A stretch of DNA of 17,718 nucleotides from Oscillospiraceae bacterium (GTDB lineage: Bacteria; Bacillota; Clostridia; Oscillospirales; UBA929), in the NCBI GenBank assembly GCA_009784085.1, contig WRCJ01000024.1, positions 1-17,718 of the forward strand. Direction: 5' to 3'. The stretch's first letter is position 1, and every line of letters begins with the position of its first letter. The translations under genes were made by a program, and so were the position numbers. This document shows, piece by piece, positions 7,504-13,652 of this stretch. The notes under the pieces were generated by a model. It searched no databases, had not been told where the DNA came from, and was given only the letters and a program-made list of their open reading frames with translations.

Positions 7504-9575
7504 TACCTCACCTTTGCGCCGGGGGGTAAGCCGTCCGGCGCGAAAACCACTTTGACCGCGTCGCCGTGCTCGGCGCACAGGATCATGCCCTGGCTCTCCG
7601 TGCCACGCAGTTTTACCGGTTTCAGGTTCTTCACCAGAAGCACATCGCGCCCGACCAGATCCTCCGGCGCGTACCATTGCGCGATGCCGCTCACCACCTG
7701 CCGGGGCTCCCCGGCGTCCAATTGCATCACCAAAAGCTTGTCCGACTTGGGCACGCGCGCGCAAGAAAGCACCCGGGCCGTGCGGAGGTCGGTTTTTTGG
7801 AATTCGTCCAGCGTGATGGGGGCGGATACCGGCGTAGGCTCCGGCGCGGGTGCGGGCGATGGCGATAGTGCGGGCGTAGGTGTTGACGCTGTTGCCGGCG
7901 ATGGTATTGGCGATGGCGCGGGCGTAGGCGTTGACGCTGTCGCGGGCGATGGCACTGGCGATGGCGATGACGTTGACGCTGTTGCGGGCGATGACGTTTG
8001 TATGGGCGATGGCGTTGGTGTCGGTGCCGGCACTGGCGTTGATGTCGGGGCCGGCGCGGTATGCGCCTTGGTTTCGATACGGGGGAAGAGGGGCGCACCC
8101 CGGCAGACCGAGCCGTCCTCGGGGCCGATTTGCCGGAGGAGTTCGCCGGCGGCATCGGGCATGATGGGGGAAAGGCAGGGCGCCAGCCGACGCAACGCAT
8201 CGCGCAGTGTCCCTAATACGGCGGCCAAACGCGGCGCCTTTTTGGGGTCGCGACCTAGTACCCAGGGCATGGTCTCGTCGATATATTTGTTGGCGCGGGA
8301 CACAAGCTTCCACAGTTCGGACAGGGCGGCGGCGGGCTGTAATTTATCCATGGCGGACTGAAAACCCGCGATGGAGCGACCTGCCACGGCCAGCGTCTCC
8401 GCGTCGATGTCGGCGCACTCCCGGTTGTCGGGAAGGCGGCCGTCAAAATATTTATCGATCATCGCCACGGTTCTGGATAGGAGATTTCCCAAATCATTGG
8501 CCAGATCGGCATTGATACGGCGAATCATCAGATCGCGGGTAATGGTCCCATCGTTGGCAAAGGGGACCTCGCGTAGCAGGAAATAGCGCACGGCGTCTAC
8601 GCCGAATTCATTCGCCAGCGCGTCGGCGTACAGGACATTCCCTTTGGATTTGGACATCTTATCCTCGCCGGACAGTAGCCATGGATGCCCAAAGACCTGG
8701 CGCGGCAGGGGTTGGCCCAACGCCAAGAGAAAGATGGGCCAATAGATGGTGTGGAAGCGCAAAATGTCCTTGCCGATGATGTGTACGTCAGCCGGCCAAT
8801 ATCTCTCATACAACGCGGCCGGCGGGGCGTCGGGGTCGAAGCCGAGGGCGGTGATGTAATTGGACAACGCATCCATCCACACGTAGATCACATGCCCGGG
8901 ATCGAATGTCACCGGGATGCCCCAATTGAATGAGGTGCGCGACACGCACAGATCCTGCAGGCCGGGCTTCAAAAAGTTGTTGATCATCTCGTTCTTGCGG
9001 GAGGGGGGCGTGATAAAGTCCGGGTGCGCCTCGATATGCGCCATCAGGCGATCGGCGTATTTGGACAAGCGGAAAAAATACGCCTCCTCGGTGGTTTTCT
9101 CCACACCGGCGCCGCACTCGGGGCATACGCCGCCGGCGTCCGAAACCTGCGTTTCGGTGTAAAAAGCCTCGCAGGGCAGGCAGTAGAGGCCCTCGTAGGT
9201 GTCTTTGTATATGTCCCCTTGCTCGTAGAGCTTGCGAAACATGTTCGCCACGGATTGTTTATGCGCGGGGCTGGTGGTGCGGATGAACCCGTCATAGGAG
9301 ACCCGCATGAGATCCCAAATGCGGCGCAGCTCGCCGGAAATGCGATCCACGTGGGCTTGGGGCGTCACGCCGGCCAATTCGGCCTGCTTCTGGATTTTCT
9401 GGCCGTGTTCGTCGGCGCCGGTCAAAAAATACACGTCAAAACCTCGTGAACGCTTATAGCGCGCGATGGCATCCGCCAAAACGGCCTCGTAGGTGTTGCC
9501 AATGTGCGGCGCGCTGGACGCATAGGTGATGGCGGTCGTGAGATAGTATTTCTCTTGACGCATGGCGTTATGCAT
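7503..9575 (-). CDS. metG: Methionyl-tRNA synthetase with C-terminal tRNA-binding domain
   Basis: 690 residues; charges tRNA-Met with methionine in the cytoplasm. Class I signatures: HIGN (24-27) in place of HIGH and KMSKS (306-310). A zinc knuckle is formed by Cys132, Cys135, Cys151 and Cys154. The anticodon-binding helical domain ends near residue 500. A C-terminal OB-fold of the Trbp111 type (about 587-690: LDEFQKTDLRTARV, SGIAQWY, SQGMILCAE) closes the protein. Between them lies an unusual ~80-residue Pro/Ala/Ser/Thr linker made of tandem repeats. The start at 9575 is chosen because GGAGGT sits seven bases upstream. The ATG at 9608 lies at or upstream of the predicted transcription start and has no binding site. 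First gene of the leftward cluster. No T-box leader fits in the ~30-nt predicted 5' leader. Confidence 0.95.
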   Translation of the reverse strand: MHNAMRQEKYYLTTAITYASSAPHIGNTYEAVLADAIARYKRSRGFDVYFLTGADEHGQKIQKQAELAGVTPQAHVDRISGELRRIWDLMRVSYDGFIRTTSPAHKQSVANMFRKLYEQGDIYKDTYEGLYCLPCEAFYTETQVSDAGGVCPECGAGVEKTTEEAYFFRLSKYADRLMAHIEAHPDFITPPSRKNEMINNFLKPGLQDLCVSRTSFNWGIPVTFDPGHVIYVWMDALSNYITALGFDPDAPPAALYERYWPADVHIIGKDILRFHTIYWPIFLLALGQPLPRQVFGHPWLLSGEDKMSKSKGNVLYADALANEFGVDAVRYFLLREVPFANDGTITRDLMIRRINADLANDLGNLLSRTVAMIDKYFDGRLPDNRECADIDAETLAVAGRSIAGFQSAMDKLQPAAALSELWKLVSRANKYIDETMPWVLGRDPKKAPRLAAVLGTLRDALRRLAPCLSPIMPDAAGELLRQIGPEDGSVCRGAPLFPRIETKAHTAPAPTSTPVPAPTPTPSPIQTSSPATASTSSPSPVPSPATASTPTPAPSPIPSPATASTPTPALSPSPAPAPEPTPVSAPITLDEFQKTDLRTARVLSCARVPKSDKLLVMQLDAGEPRQVVSGIAQWYAPEDLVGRDVLLVKNLKPVKLRGTESQGMILCAEHGDAVKVVFAPDGLPPGAKVR
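7870..8013. repeat. 48-bp in-frame tandem repeat in the metG linker
   Basis: Units begin at 7870 and 7918 (exact 48-bp period), with a third, 6 bp shorter, from 7966. All share GTTGACGCTGT and GCGGGCGTAGG-type blocks. On the coding strand each unit encodes about 16 residues of the type ATASTPTPAPSPIPSP. The surrounding linker (about 7815-8060) is similar low-complexity sequence. Period lengths are multiples of three, so the frame is kept. Confidence 0.85.
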
Positions 9576-9610
9576 GACGGCGACCTCCAGCTCTTTTGTG
9601 TGTTCCATTC

Positions 9611-9640
9611 AGTATAACACTTTTATGCTATATTTTGCAA
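9611..9640 (-). promoter_or_regulatory. Putative sigma-70 promoter of metG
   Basis: Read on the minus strand: TTGCAA (9635-9640), an 18-base spacer, then TATACT (9611-9616). Transcription would begin near 9604, leaving a leader of about 30 nt that contains the GGAGGT site in front of the ATG at 9575. The -35 box matches four of six consensus bases, as does the one in front of hpt. Confidence 0.55.
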
Positions 9641-9739
9641 TACCCGATTTTGTAGACCATGCCGGTGTGGTTTAGAGGTGTGGCGTAAATGTTTTTGTTT
9701 ACACTCGGTATTACGGACGCGCCCTTATGTTTCGATGAT

Positions 9740-9745
9740 TATAAT
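9740..9745 (+). promoter_or_regulatory. Putative -10 box of the repeat lipoprotein gene
   Basis: A perfect TATAAT lies 72 bases before the lipoprotein start. No good -35 box is found 16-18 bases upstream; a TG pair lies three bases ahead of it, one base off the extended -10 pattern. The tandem duplications at 9745-9800 lie between this box and the ribosome binding site. Confidence 0.4.
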
Positions 9746-9800
9746 CGAGAGCGCGAGTCGAGAGCGCGAAAGCCCGAATGACATAACCCGAACGATATAA
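9745..9800. repeat. Two small tandem duplications in the lipoprotein leader
   Basis: First pair: TCGAGAGCGCGAG at 9745-9757 followed directly by TCGAGAGCGCGAA. Second pair: CCCGAATGACATAA followed directly by CCCGAACGATATAA (about 9773-9800). Both lie in the presumed 5' untranslated leader, just ahead of the AGGAGG at 9802-9807. Confidence 0.75.
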
Positions 9801-9816
9801 CAGGAGGACAATCAAA

Positions 9817-10359
9817 ATGAAAAAGATAATCGCATTGACCCTTGCGTCACTTATGTTGTTTGCCCTCGCCGCTTGTAGCGGCGATACAAGTGTAGGTGGT
9901 TCGTTAGCTGAATTCAAGGAACGGCATCAGGAGGCATGGGATAATGAGAGCTTTTCTACTGAGGGAGATTATCTTTATGCTGCGTCCACACATTCATTTG
10001 CTAAATTCAAGGAACGGCGTCAGGAGGCATGGGATGATGGGAACTTTACTTATGATGGAGATTTTTGTTATGCTGCGTCCACACATTCATTAACTAAATT
10101 CAAGGAACGGTATCAGGAAGCATATGATAATGGAGACTTTCTTCCTTCTGGAGCTTATTACTATGCTGCGTCTACACATTCTCTAGCTAAATTCCTGGAA
10201 CGGTATCAGGAAGCAAATGATACTGATAGCTTTTCTTATGATGGAGATTATCTTTATGCTGCGTCCACACATTCATTAGCTGAATTCATGGAACGATACA
10301 AAGAAGCAAATGAGAATTTAGGTTCTTCTTTTGGAGATTATGCTTATGCTGGTTGGTAA
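9817..10359 (+). CDS. Small repeat lipoprotein (five 31-residue repeats), function unknown
   Basis: 180 residues. A lipoprotein signal peptide is clear: MKKIIALTLASLMLFALAAC with lipobox LAAC and lipidated Cys20, so the protein should be anchored outside the membrane. After a short spacer the protein is entirely repeats starting at residues 29, 60, 91, 122 and 153; the last is shortened. The consensus is roughly SLAKFKERYQEA(Y/W)D, a likely amphipathic helix, then a turn and (Y)DGDYLYAASTH. Repeats are rich in Tyr, Phe, Trp and acidic residues; one extra Cys occurs in repeat 2. The DNA is visibly more AT-rich than its neighbours. AGGAGG lies nine bases before the ATG. It sits alone between divergent metG and hpt, with its own -10-like box and a hairpin behind it. 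I do not recognise the family. A surface-binding or structural role is only a guess. Confidence 0.8.
   Translation: MKKIIALTLASLMLFALAACSGDTSVGGSLAEFKERHQEAWDNESFSTEGDYLYAASTHSFAKFKERRQEAWDDGNFTYDGDFCYAASTHSLTKFKERYQEAYDNGDFLPSGAYYYAASTHSLAKFLERYQEANDTDSFSYDGDYLYAASTHSLAEFMERYKEANENLGSSFGDYAYAGW
9901..10356 (+). repeat. 93-bp tandem repeat array within the lipoprotein gene
   Basis: Copies begin at 9901, 9994, 10087, 10180 and 10273, with an exact 93-bp period and no indels until the shortened last copy. The block GCTGCGTCCACACATTC is identical in copies 1, 2 and 4 and differs by one base in copy 3. Such near identity at the DNA level points to recent duplication or ongoing homogenisation. 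Confidence 0.9.
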
Positions 10360-10389
10360 TTGATCCGTTATCAAAACCGGCATGTTAAG

Positions 10390-10433
10390 AAGCGGATACA
10401 TCGAATGAAGTATCCGCTTTGCGGTGGTTTTTT
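10390..10433 (+). terminator. Hairpin behind the lipoprotein gene, probable terminator
   Basis: AAGCGGATAC (10390-10399) pairs perfectly with GTATCCGCTT (10410-10419) around a ten-base loop. A TTTTTT run follows at 10428-10433, eight bases after the stem, which is further than ideal. It sits 30 bases after the lipoprotein stop and just ahead of the hpt promoter, the right place to separate the two units. Confidence 0.6.
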
Positions 10434-10449
10434 GTGAACCCTGTCGCGC

Positions 10450-10478
10450 TTGCAACGATGTGTCGATTGTGTTACAAT
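10450..10478 (+). promoter_or_regulatory. Sigma-70 promoter of hpt
   Basis: TTGCAA (10450-10455), a 17-base spacer, and TACAAT (10473-10478). Transcription would start near 10485, about 27 bases before the hpt start. Spacing is ideal and the -10 box matches five of six bases. Confidence 0.65.
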
Positions 10479-10511
10479 GTTAGCAACGTTGAGTTTCAGG
10501 GGGCGCGCCGC

Positions 10512-11057
10512 ATGATACATCCCGACATCGAACGCATCCTATTTGACGGGCAAACCATCCAGCGGCGCGTGGAAAGCTTGGCCGCCGAGATCGAACGCGA
10601 CTATGGGGGCAAAGCGCCGCTGTTCGTCGGCATATTGAAGGGGTCCTTCATTTTCTTGGCCGACCTTGTCCGCTGTGTCGAGTTGCCCTGCGATATCGAC
10701 TTTCTTGCGGTGTCGTCCTACGGGAAAGAATCCGAAACCACAGGGACGGTGCGCGTTCTGAAGGATTTGGATAGCGGCATCGCCGGCCGCGATGTCATAA
10801 TTGTGGAGGATATCCTTGACAGCGGCATGACTTTAAGCTATATTATGAACATGCTGCAAAACAGGCAACCGGCCTCCTTGTCCATTTGCACGTTGCTGGA
10901 CAAGCCAAGCCGCCGCAAGGCGCCCGTCTTTGCCCGGTACGTCGGGTTCCAAACGCCGGACGAGTTCCTGGTAGGGTATGGCCTGGACTATAGCGACCGC
11001 TACCGGAACATCCCCAGCATCTGCGTCCTGAAACGGGAAATCTATGAGACGGTTTGA
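10512..11057 (+). CDS. hpt: Hypoxanthine phosphoribosyltransferase
   Basis: 181 residues, the usual size. The enzyme salvages hypoxanthine (and usually guanine) with PRPP to give IMP or GMP in the cytoplasm. The PRPP-binding motif VIIVEDILDSGMTL (95-108) is complete. Other family marks are the FVGILKGSFIFLADL block (38-52), the FLAVSSYG block (64-71), LLDKPSRRK (128-136), and DEFLVGYGLDYSDRYRNIP near the C-terminus. The ATG at 10512 is preferred over one 93 bp upstream because AGGGGG lies eight bases ahead and because the predicted promoter falls inside the longer version. ftsH follows after 157 bp, as in many Firmicutes; the tilS gene often found upstream is absent, replaced by the repeat lipoprotein. 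Its stop codon is part of the first unit of a tandem array. Confidence 0.95.
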   Translation: MIHPDIERILFDGQTIQRRVESLAAEIERDYGGKAPLFVGILKGSFIFLADLVRCVELPCDIDFLAVSSYGKESETTGTVRVLKDLDSGIAGRDVIIVEDILDSGMTLSYIMNMLQNRQPASLSICTLLDKPSRRKAPVFARYVGFQTPDEFLVGYGLDYSDRYRNIPSICVLKREIYETV

Positions 11058-11148
11058 CCGACGGACTGACCGACGGATTGACCGACTGACCGATTGACCG
11101 AAATGATTGACCGACGGATTGACGGATTGGCTGACTGGCTGGCTGGCT
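11054..11148. repeat. Tetranucleotide-phased tandem array from the hpt stop codon
   Basis: The array is built from TGAC/CGAC/GGAT-type quartets, often grouped as TTGACCGACGGA (starting at 11054, and again near 11107), and ending in repeated TGGC units. The hpt TGA (11055-11057) lies inside the first unit. The array occupies most of the hpt-ftsH gap. I saw no hairpin or promoter of quality in it. Confidence 0.8.
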
Positions 11149-11214
11149 CATGCCTCGTTTTCACTGAATCTTATGCTTCGTTGTTTTTTTGTTGCACGGA
11201 GGTGACTTATACCA

Positions 11215-13026
11215 TTGAGGAAAAAAAGCACTACTAAAGATTTGGGATATTTTATTGTCATCATTCTATTGATCATGGGCAGTGTTTGGTTGATTACATC
11301 CCTTTCTAAACCCCCAAAGCTCACCTATGCCGAGATGTACGATGAGTTCCGCCGGGGAAACGTCGAGGAATTCACCCTCGTAGGCAAAAATTTACAGCTG
11401 GAACTGTATAAAGGCGGGCACCGCGAATGCGATCTATACAGCTTCGAGGTGTTCCGCGAAGATCTGAGCGAATTGTACTTGAGTCAGTACGAAGAAGGCG
11501 TAATCAAGAAATTTAACTTGGACGAGGGCCTGGTCCTGCCCGGCTGGCTGATCATCGTGCCCTACCTGCTGGTCATCGTCTTGTTCATCGCGCTTTGGTT
11601 TTTTATGTTTAACCGAGGCGGCAACGAGGGCAAGACCATGAAATTTGGCCGCGCCAGAACCAGGCTGGGCAGCGACGAAAAGCGGAAAGTCACCTTCGCG
11701 GATGTGGCCGGCGCCGACGAGGAAAAGGAAGAGTTGCGGGAAATCGTCGATTTTCTGCGCCACCCCAAGCATTTCATCGACATCGGCGCGCGCATACCCA
11801 AAGGCGTCCTGCTGGTAGGCCAGCCGGGGACGGGCAAGACGTTGATTGCCCGGGCGGTGGCCGGCGAAGCGGGCGTACACTTCCTGTCTATTTCGGGCTC
11901 CGACTTTGTGGAGCTGTACGTGGGCGTGGGGGCGTCGCGGGTGCGGGATCTGTTCGAGCAGGCGAAAAAGGGCGCGCCCACAATTGTCTTTATTGACGAG
12001 ATCGACGCGGTGGGCCGCCATCGCGGCGCCGGCATGGGAGGCGGGCATGACGAGAGGGAGCAGACGCTCAACCAGCTACTCGTCGAGATGGATGGCTTCG
12101 GCAACAACGAGGGCGTGATCATCGTCGCCGCCACCAACCGCCCCGACATCTTGGACCCGGCGTTGCTGCGCCCCGGTCGCTTTGACCGCCAAGTGTTCAT
12201 CGGGCTGCCCGACATCAAGGGGCGCGAGGCCATCTTGGCGGTGCATGCCAAAGGGAAAGTGCTGGACATGGAGGTGAGCTTGGCTACGCTGGCCAAAAAG
12301 ACGCCGGGCTTCACCGGCGCCGATCTGGAAAATGTGCTCAACGAGGCGGCCTTGCTGGCCGCGCGGCGCAACCGGAAAGCCATCAGGAACGACGATCTGC
12401 ACGACGCCATGCTCAAGGTCATCGCGGGGCCGGAAAAAAAGTCGAGGGTCATCACCGATCACGACAAGCGGATCACAGCCTATCATGAGGCCGGGCATGC
12501 CGTGACTACGAAATTCCTCAAATACCACGACCCCGTCCATCAGATATCCATCATCCCCAGGGGTATGGCATCCGGCATGACAATCTTTTTGCCCGAAAAG
12601 GATAAAACCCACATATCGAAAAAAGAGATGTTCGAGCGCATGGTCTCCAGCCTGGGCGGGCGTGTGGCGGAACAGCTGGTGCTAGACGACATTTCCACGG
12701 GCGCCAGCGAGGACATCAAGCAAGTGACCAACACGGCGCGAAAAATGGTGACAAAATACGGCATGAGCGAAAAGATTGGCCCTGTCAATTACTCGGGGGA
12801 AAACGAAGAGGTGTTTTTAGGCCGGGACTACGGCCACGCCCGCCAGTTTTCCGAGGCCATGGCGGCCGCCATCGACGAGGAGGTTATGGGCTTCATCAAC
12901 AAGGCGTACCGGCGATGCGAAGAGATATTGAAGGAGCACATGGACGCGTTGCATAAAATCGCCGCCTACCTGCTGGAAAACGAGACCATGGACGGCGAGA
13001 CATTTGAGGCGCAGTTCGCGGGCTAG
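11215..13026 (+). CDS. ftsH: ATP-dependent zinc metalloprotease FtsH
   Basis: 603 residues. Membrane-anchored AAA+ protease that degrades membrane and some soluble proteins as a hexamer. Two membrane helices (about 11-30 and 109-132) enclose a short extracytoplasmic domain. AAA motifs: Walker A GQPGTGKT (202-209), Walker B IVFIDEIDA (257-265), and second region of homology with RPGRFDRQ (319-326). The zinc site HEAGH (424-428) has a likely third ligand in TGASEDI (Asp500). The start is a TTG at 11215: GGAGGTGA lies nine bases ahead, and the first residues (RKKSTTK) precede the first membrane helix as expected. It follows hpt and converges on the HPr-like gene; the hairpin at 13181-13213 ends it. 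It lacks the long C-terminal tail of some homologues. Confidence 0.96.
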   Translation: MRKKSTTKDLGYFIVIILLIMGSVWLITSLSKPPKLTYAEMYDEFRRGNVEEFTLVGKNLQLELYKGGHRECDLYSFEVFREDLSELYLSQYEEGVIKKFNLDEGLVLPGWLIIVPYLLVIVLFIALWFFMFNRGGNEGKTMKFGRARTRLGSDEKRKVTFADVAGADEEKEELREIVDFLRHPKHFIDIGARIPKGVLLVGQPGTGKTLIARAVAGEAGVHFLSISGSDFVELYVGVGASRVRDLFEQAKKGAPTIVFIDEIDAVGRHRGAGMGGGHDEREQTLNQLLVEMDGFGNNEGVIIVAATNRPDILDPALLRPGRFDRQVFIGLPDIKGREAILAVHAKGKVLDMEVSLATLAKKTPGFTGADLENVLNEAALLAARRNRKAIRNDDLHDAMLKVIAGPEKKSRVITDHDKRITAYHEAGHAVTTKFLKYHDPVHQISIIPRGMASGMTIFLPEKDKTHISKKEMFERMVSSLGGRVAEQLVLDDISTGASEDIKQVTNTARKMVTKYGMSEKIGPVNYSGENEEVFLGRDYGHARQFSEAMAAAIDEEVMGFINKAYRRCEEILKEHMDALHKIAAYLLENETMDGETFEAQFAG

Positions 13027-13107
13027 GCGCATGCTTAGGTCACGGGTTAGGCGCGTTGGTCACACGGGTTAGGCACACGGGTTAGGCGCGCTAGGCGCGT
13101 TAGGCGT
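13020..13107. repeat. Array of GGGYTAGGCGC units spanning the ftsH stop codon
   Basis: The unit GGGCTAGGCGC at 13020-13030 contains the ftsH TAG. Variants recur at 13044 (GGGTTAGGCGC), 13066 (GGGTTAGGCAC), 13079, 13088 and 13097, separated by CACGGG-type spacers. Related GCGTTTAGCG and GCATAGCG words continue to about 13140. No coding potential is seen. Confidence 0.75.
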
Positions 13108-13152
13108 CGCATAGCGCGTGCCGCATAGCGTTTAGCGTTTTGGCTTTGGTAG

Positions 13153-13185
13153 AATTGACGTTGCTAAAAAAATTGACGTTGCTAT
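13153..13185. repeat. Direct repeat AATTGACGTTGCTA x2
   Basis: Two exact 14-bp copies with a 19-bp period, separated by AAAAA. The second copy runs into the left arm of the terminator hairpin at 13181. The A run between the copies supplies the T tract that follows that hairpin on the minus strand. Confidence 0.7.
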
Positions 13186-13213
13186 GCGGGCGATTACAAA
13201 TCGCCCGCATAGC
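13181..13213. terminator. Bidirectional terminator between ftsH and the HPr-like gene
   Basis: GCTATGCGGGCGAT (13181-13194) pairs perfectly over 14 bp with ATCGCCCGCATAGC (13200-13213) around the loop TACAA. On the minus strand a TTTTTTT run follows eight bases later; on the plus strand a weaker T-rich stretch (ATTCTTTCAATCTTG) follows. It lies between two convergent genes. Confidence 0.8.
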
Positions 13214-13239
13214 ATTCTTTCAATCTTGTTTGGTTGCTT

Positions 13240-13494
13240 TCAGCTCTCGCTTACCGGATTGTCCACCACGAAGCTTTCTACTTTCTTGTAAAAGGCCGCG
13301 CCATCCTCGTTGGTGCCGTGTATTTCGATGCGAACAGGCCGGTCGAGATCCAGGCTGAGTATCCCCATGATGGATTTGGCATCGACAATGTATCTGCCTG
13401 AGTAAATATCGATGTCAAAAGGCTCCCCACAGGCACTGCTGTTAAAGCGCTTGACGGCGGCAATCGAGTTTAAGAGTACATAGAAGAATTTCAA
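13240..13494 (-). CDS. HPr-like protein without the catalytic histidine
   Basis: 84 residues, the size of HPr. Most of the HPr fold pattern is visible: an N-terminal strand with LNSIAAVKRF, then FDIDIYSGRYIVDAKSIMG and LSLDLDRPVRIEIHG. The active-site motif with His15 that accepts phosphate from enzyme I is missing. The serine in KSIMG (Ser41), equivalent to the regulatory Ser46 of HPr, is kept. A regulatory Crh-like role is therefore possible, but it is an inference; similar His-less HPr-like proteins are common in clostridia. The start is a TTG at 13492-13494: AAAGGAGGG lies directly ahead, and an ATG overlapping this site is out of frame. It has its own promoter (13592-13620) and a leader of about 90 nt. 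It converges with ftsH and diverges from mtaB; no PTS genes are nearby. Confidence 0.82.
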   Translation of the reverse strand: MKFFYVLLNSIAAVKRFNSSACGEPFDIDIYSGRYIVDAKSIMGILSLDLDRPVRIEIHGTNEDGAAFYKKVESFVVDNPVSES

Positions 13495-13561
13495 AGCATT
13501 CCCTCCTTTGCAGCGATATTTGCTGCGACGATATGTATTGCGATACGATAAGATTGCCATG

Positions 13562-13577
13562 CGGGCGTAAAACCCGC
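13562..13577 (-). promoter_or_regulatory. Small hairpin at the 5' end of the HPr-like mRNA leader
   Basis: GCGGG and CCCGC flank a short AT-rich loop roughly ten bases after the predicted transcription start of the HPr-like gene. A second small inverted repeat (GCAGC/GCTGC) lies near 13512-13528, just ahead of the ribosome binding site. Either could stabilise or regulate the leader. No known riboswitch is recognised. Confidence 0.35.
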
Positions 13578-13591
13578 CTCGGTAATTTCTC

Positions 13592-13620
13592 ATTATAAGC
13601 AATATCCGCGCAAATGGCAA
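13592..13620 (-). promoter_or_regulatory. Sigma-70 promoter of the HPr-like gene
   Basis: Read on the minus strand: TTGCCA (13615-13620), a 17-base spacer, and a perfect TATAAT (13592-13597). This is the best promoter in the window by consensus match. Transcription would start near 13585, giving a leader of about 90 nt. Confidence 0.75.
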
Positions 13621-13652
13621 GAGAAAACTGTTGGATAAGGGGCCGATAGTCT

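Noticed and set aside
9576..9608. Upstream ATG for metG
   Set aside because: It lies at or ahead of the predicted transcription start and has no binding site; GGAGGT precedes the ATG at 9575.
9576..9816. T-box or SAM riboswitch ahead of metG
   Set aside because: The predicted leader is only about 30 nt, and I see no antiterminator/terminator pair or T-box-like sequence.
11054..11148. CRISPR-like array
   Set aside because: There are no constant repeats of 24-40 bp with unique spacers; units are short, contiguous and degenerate, and no cas genes are present. The same holds for the arrays at 13020-13107 and 15120-15259.
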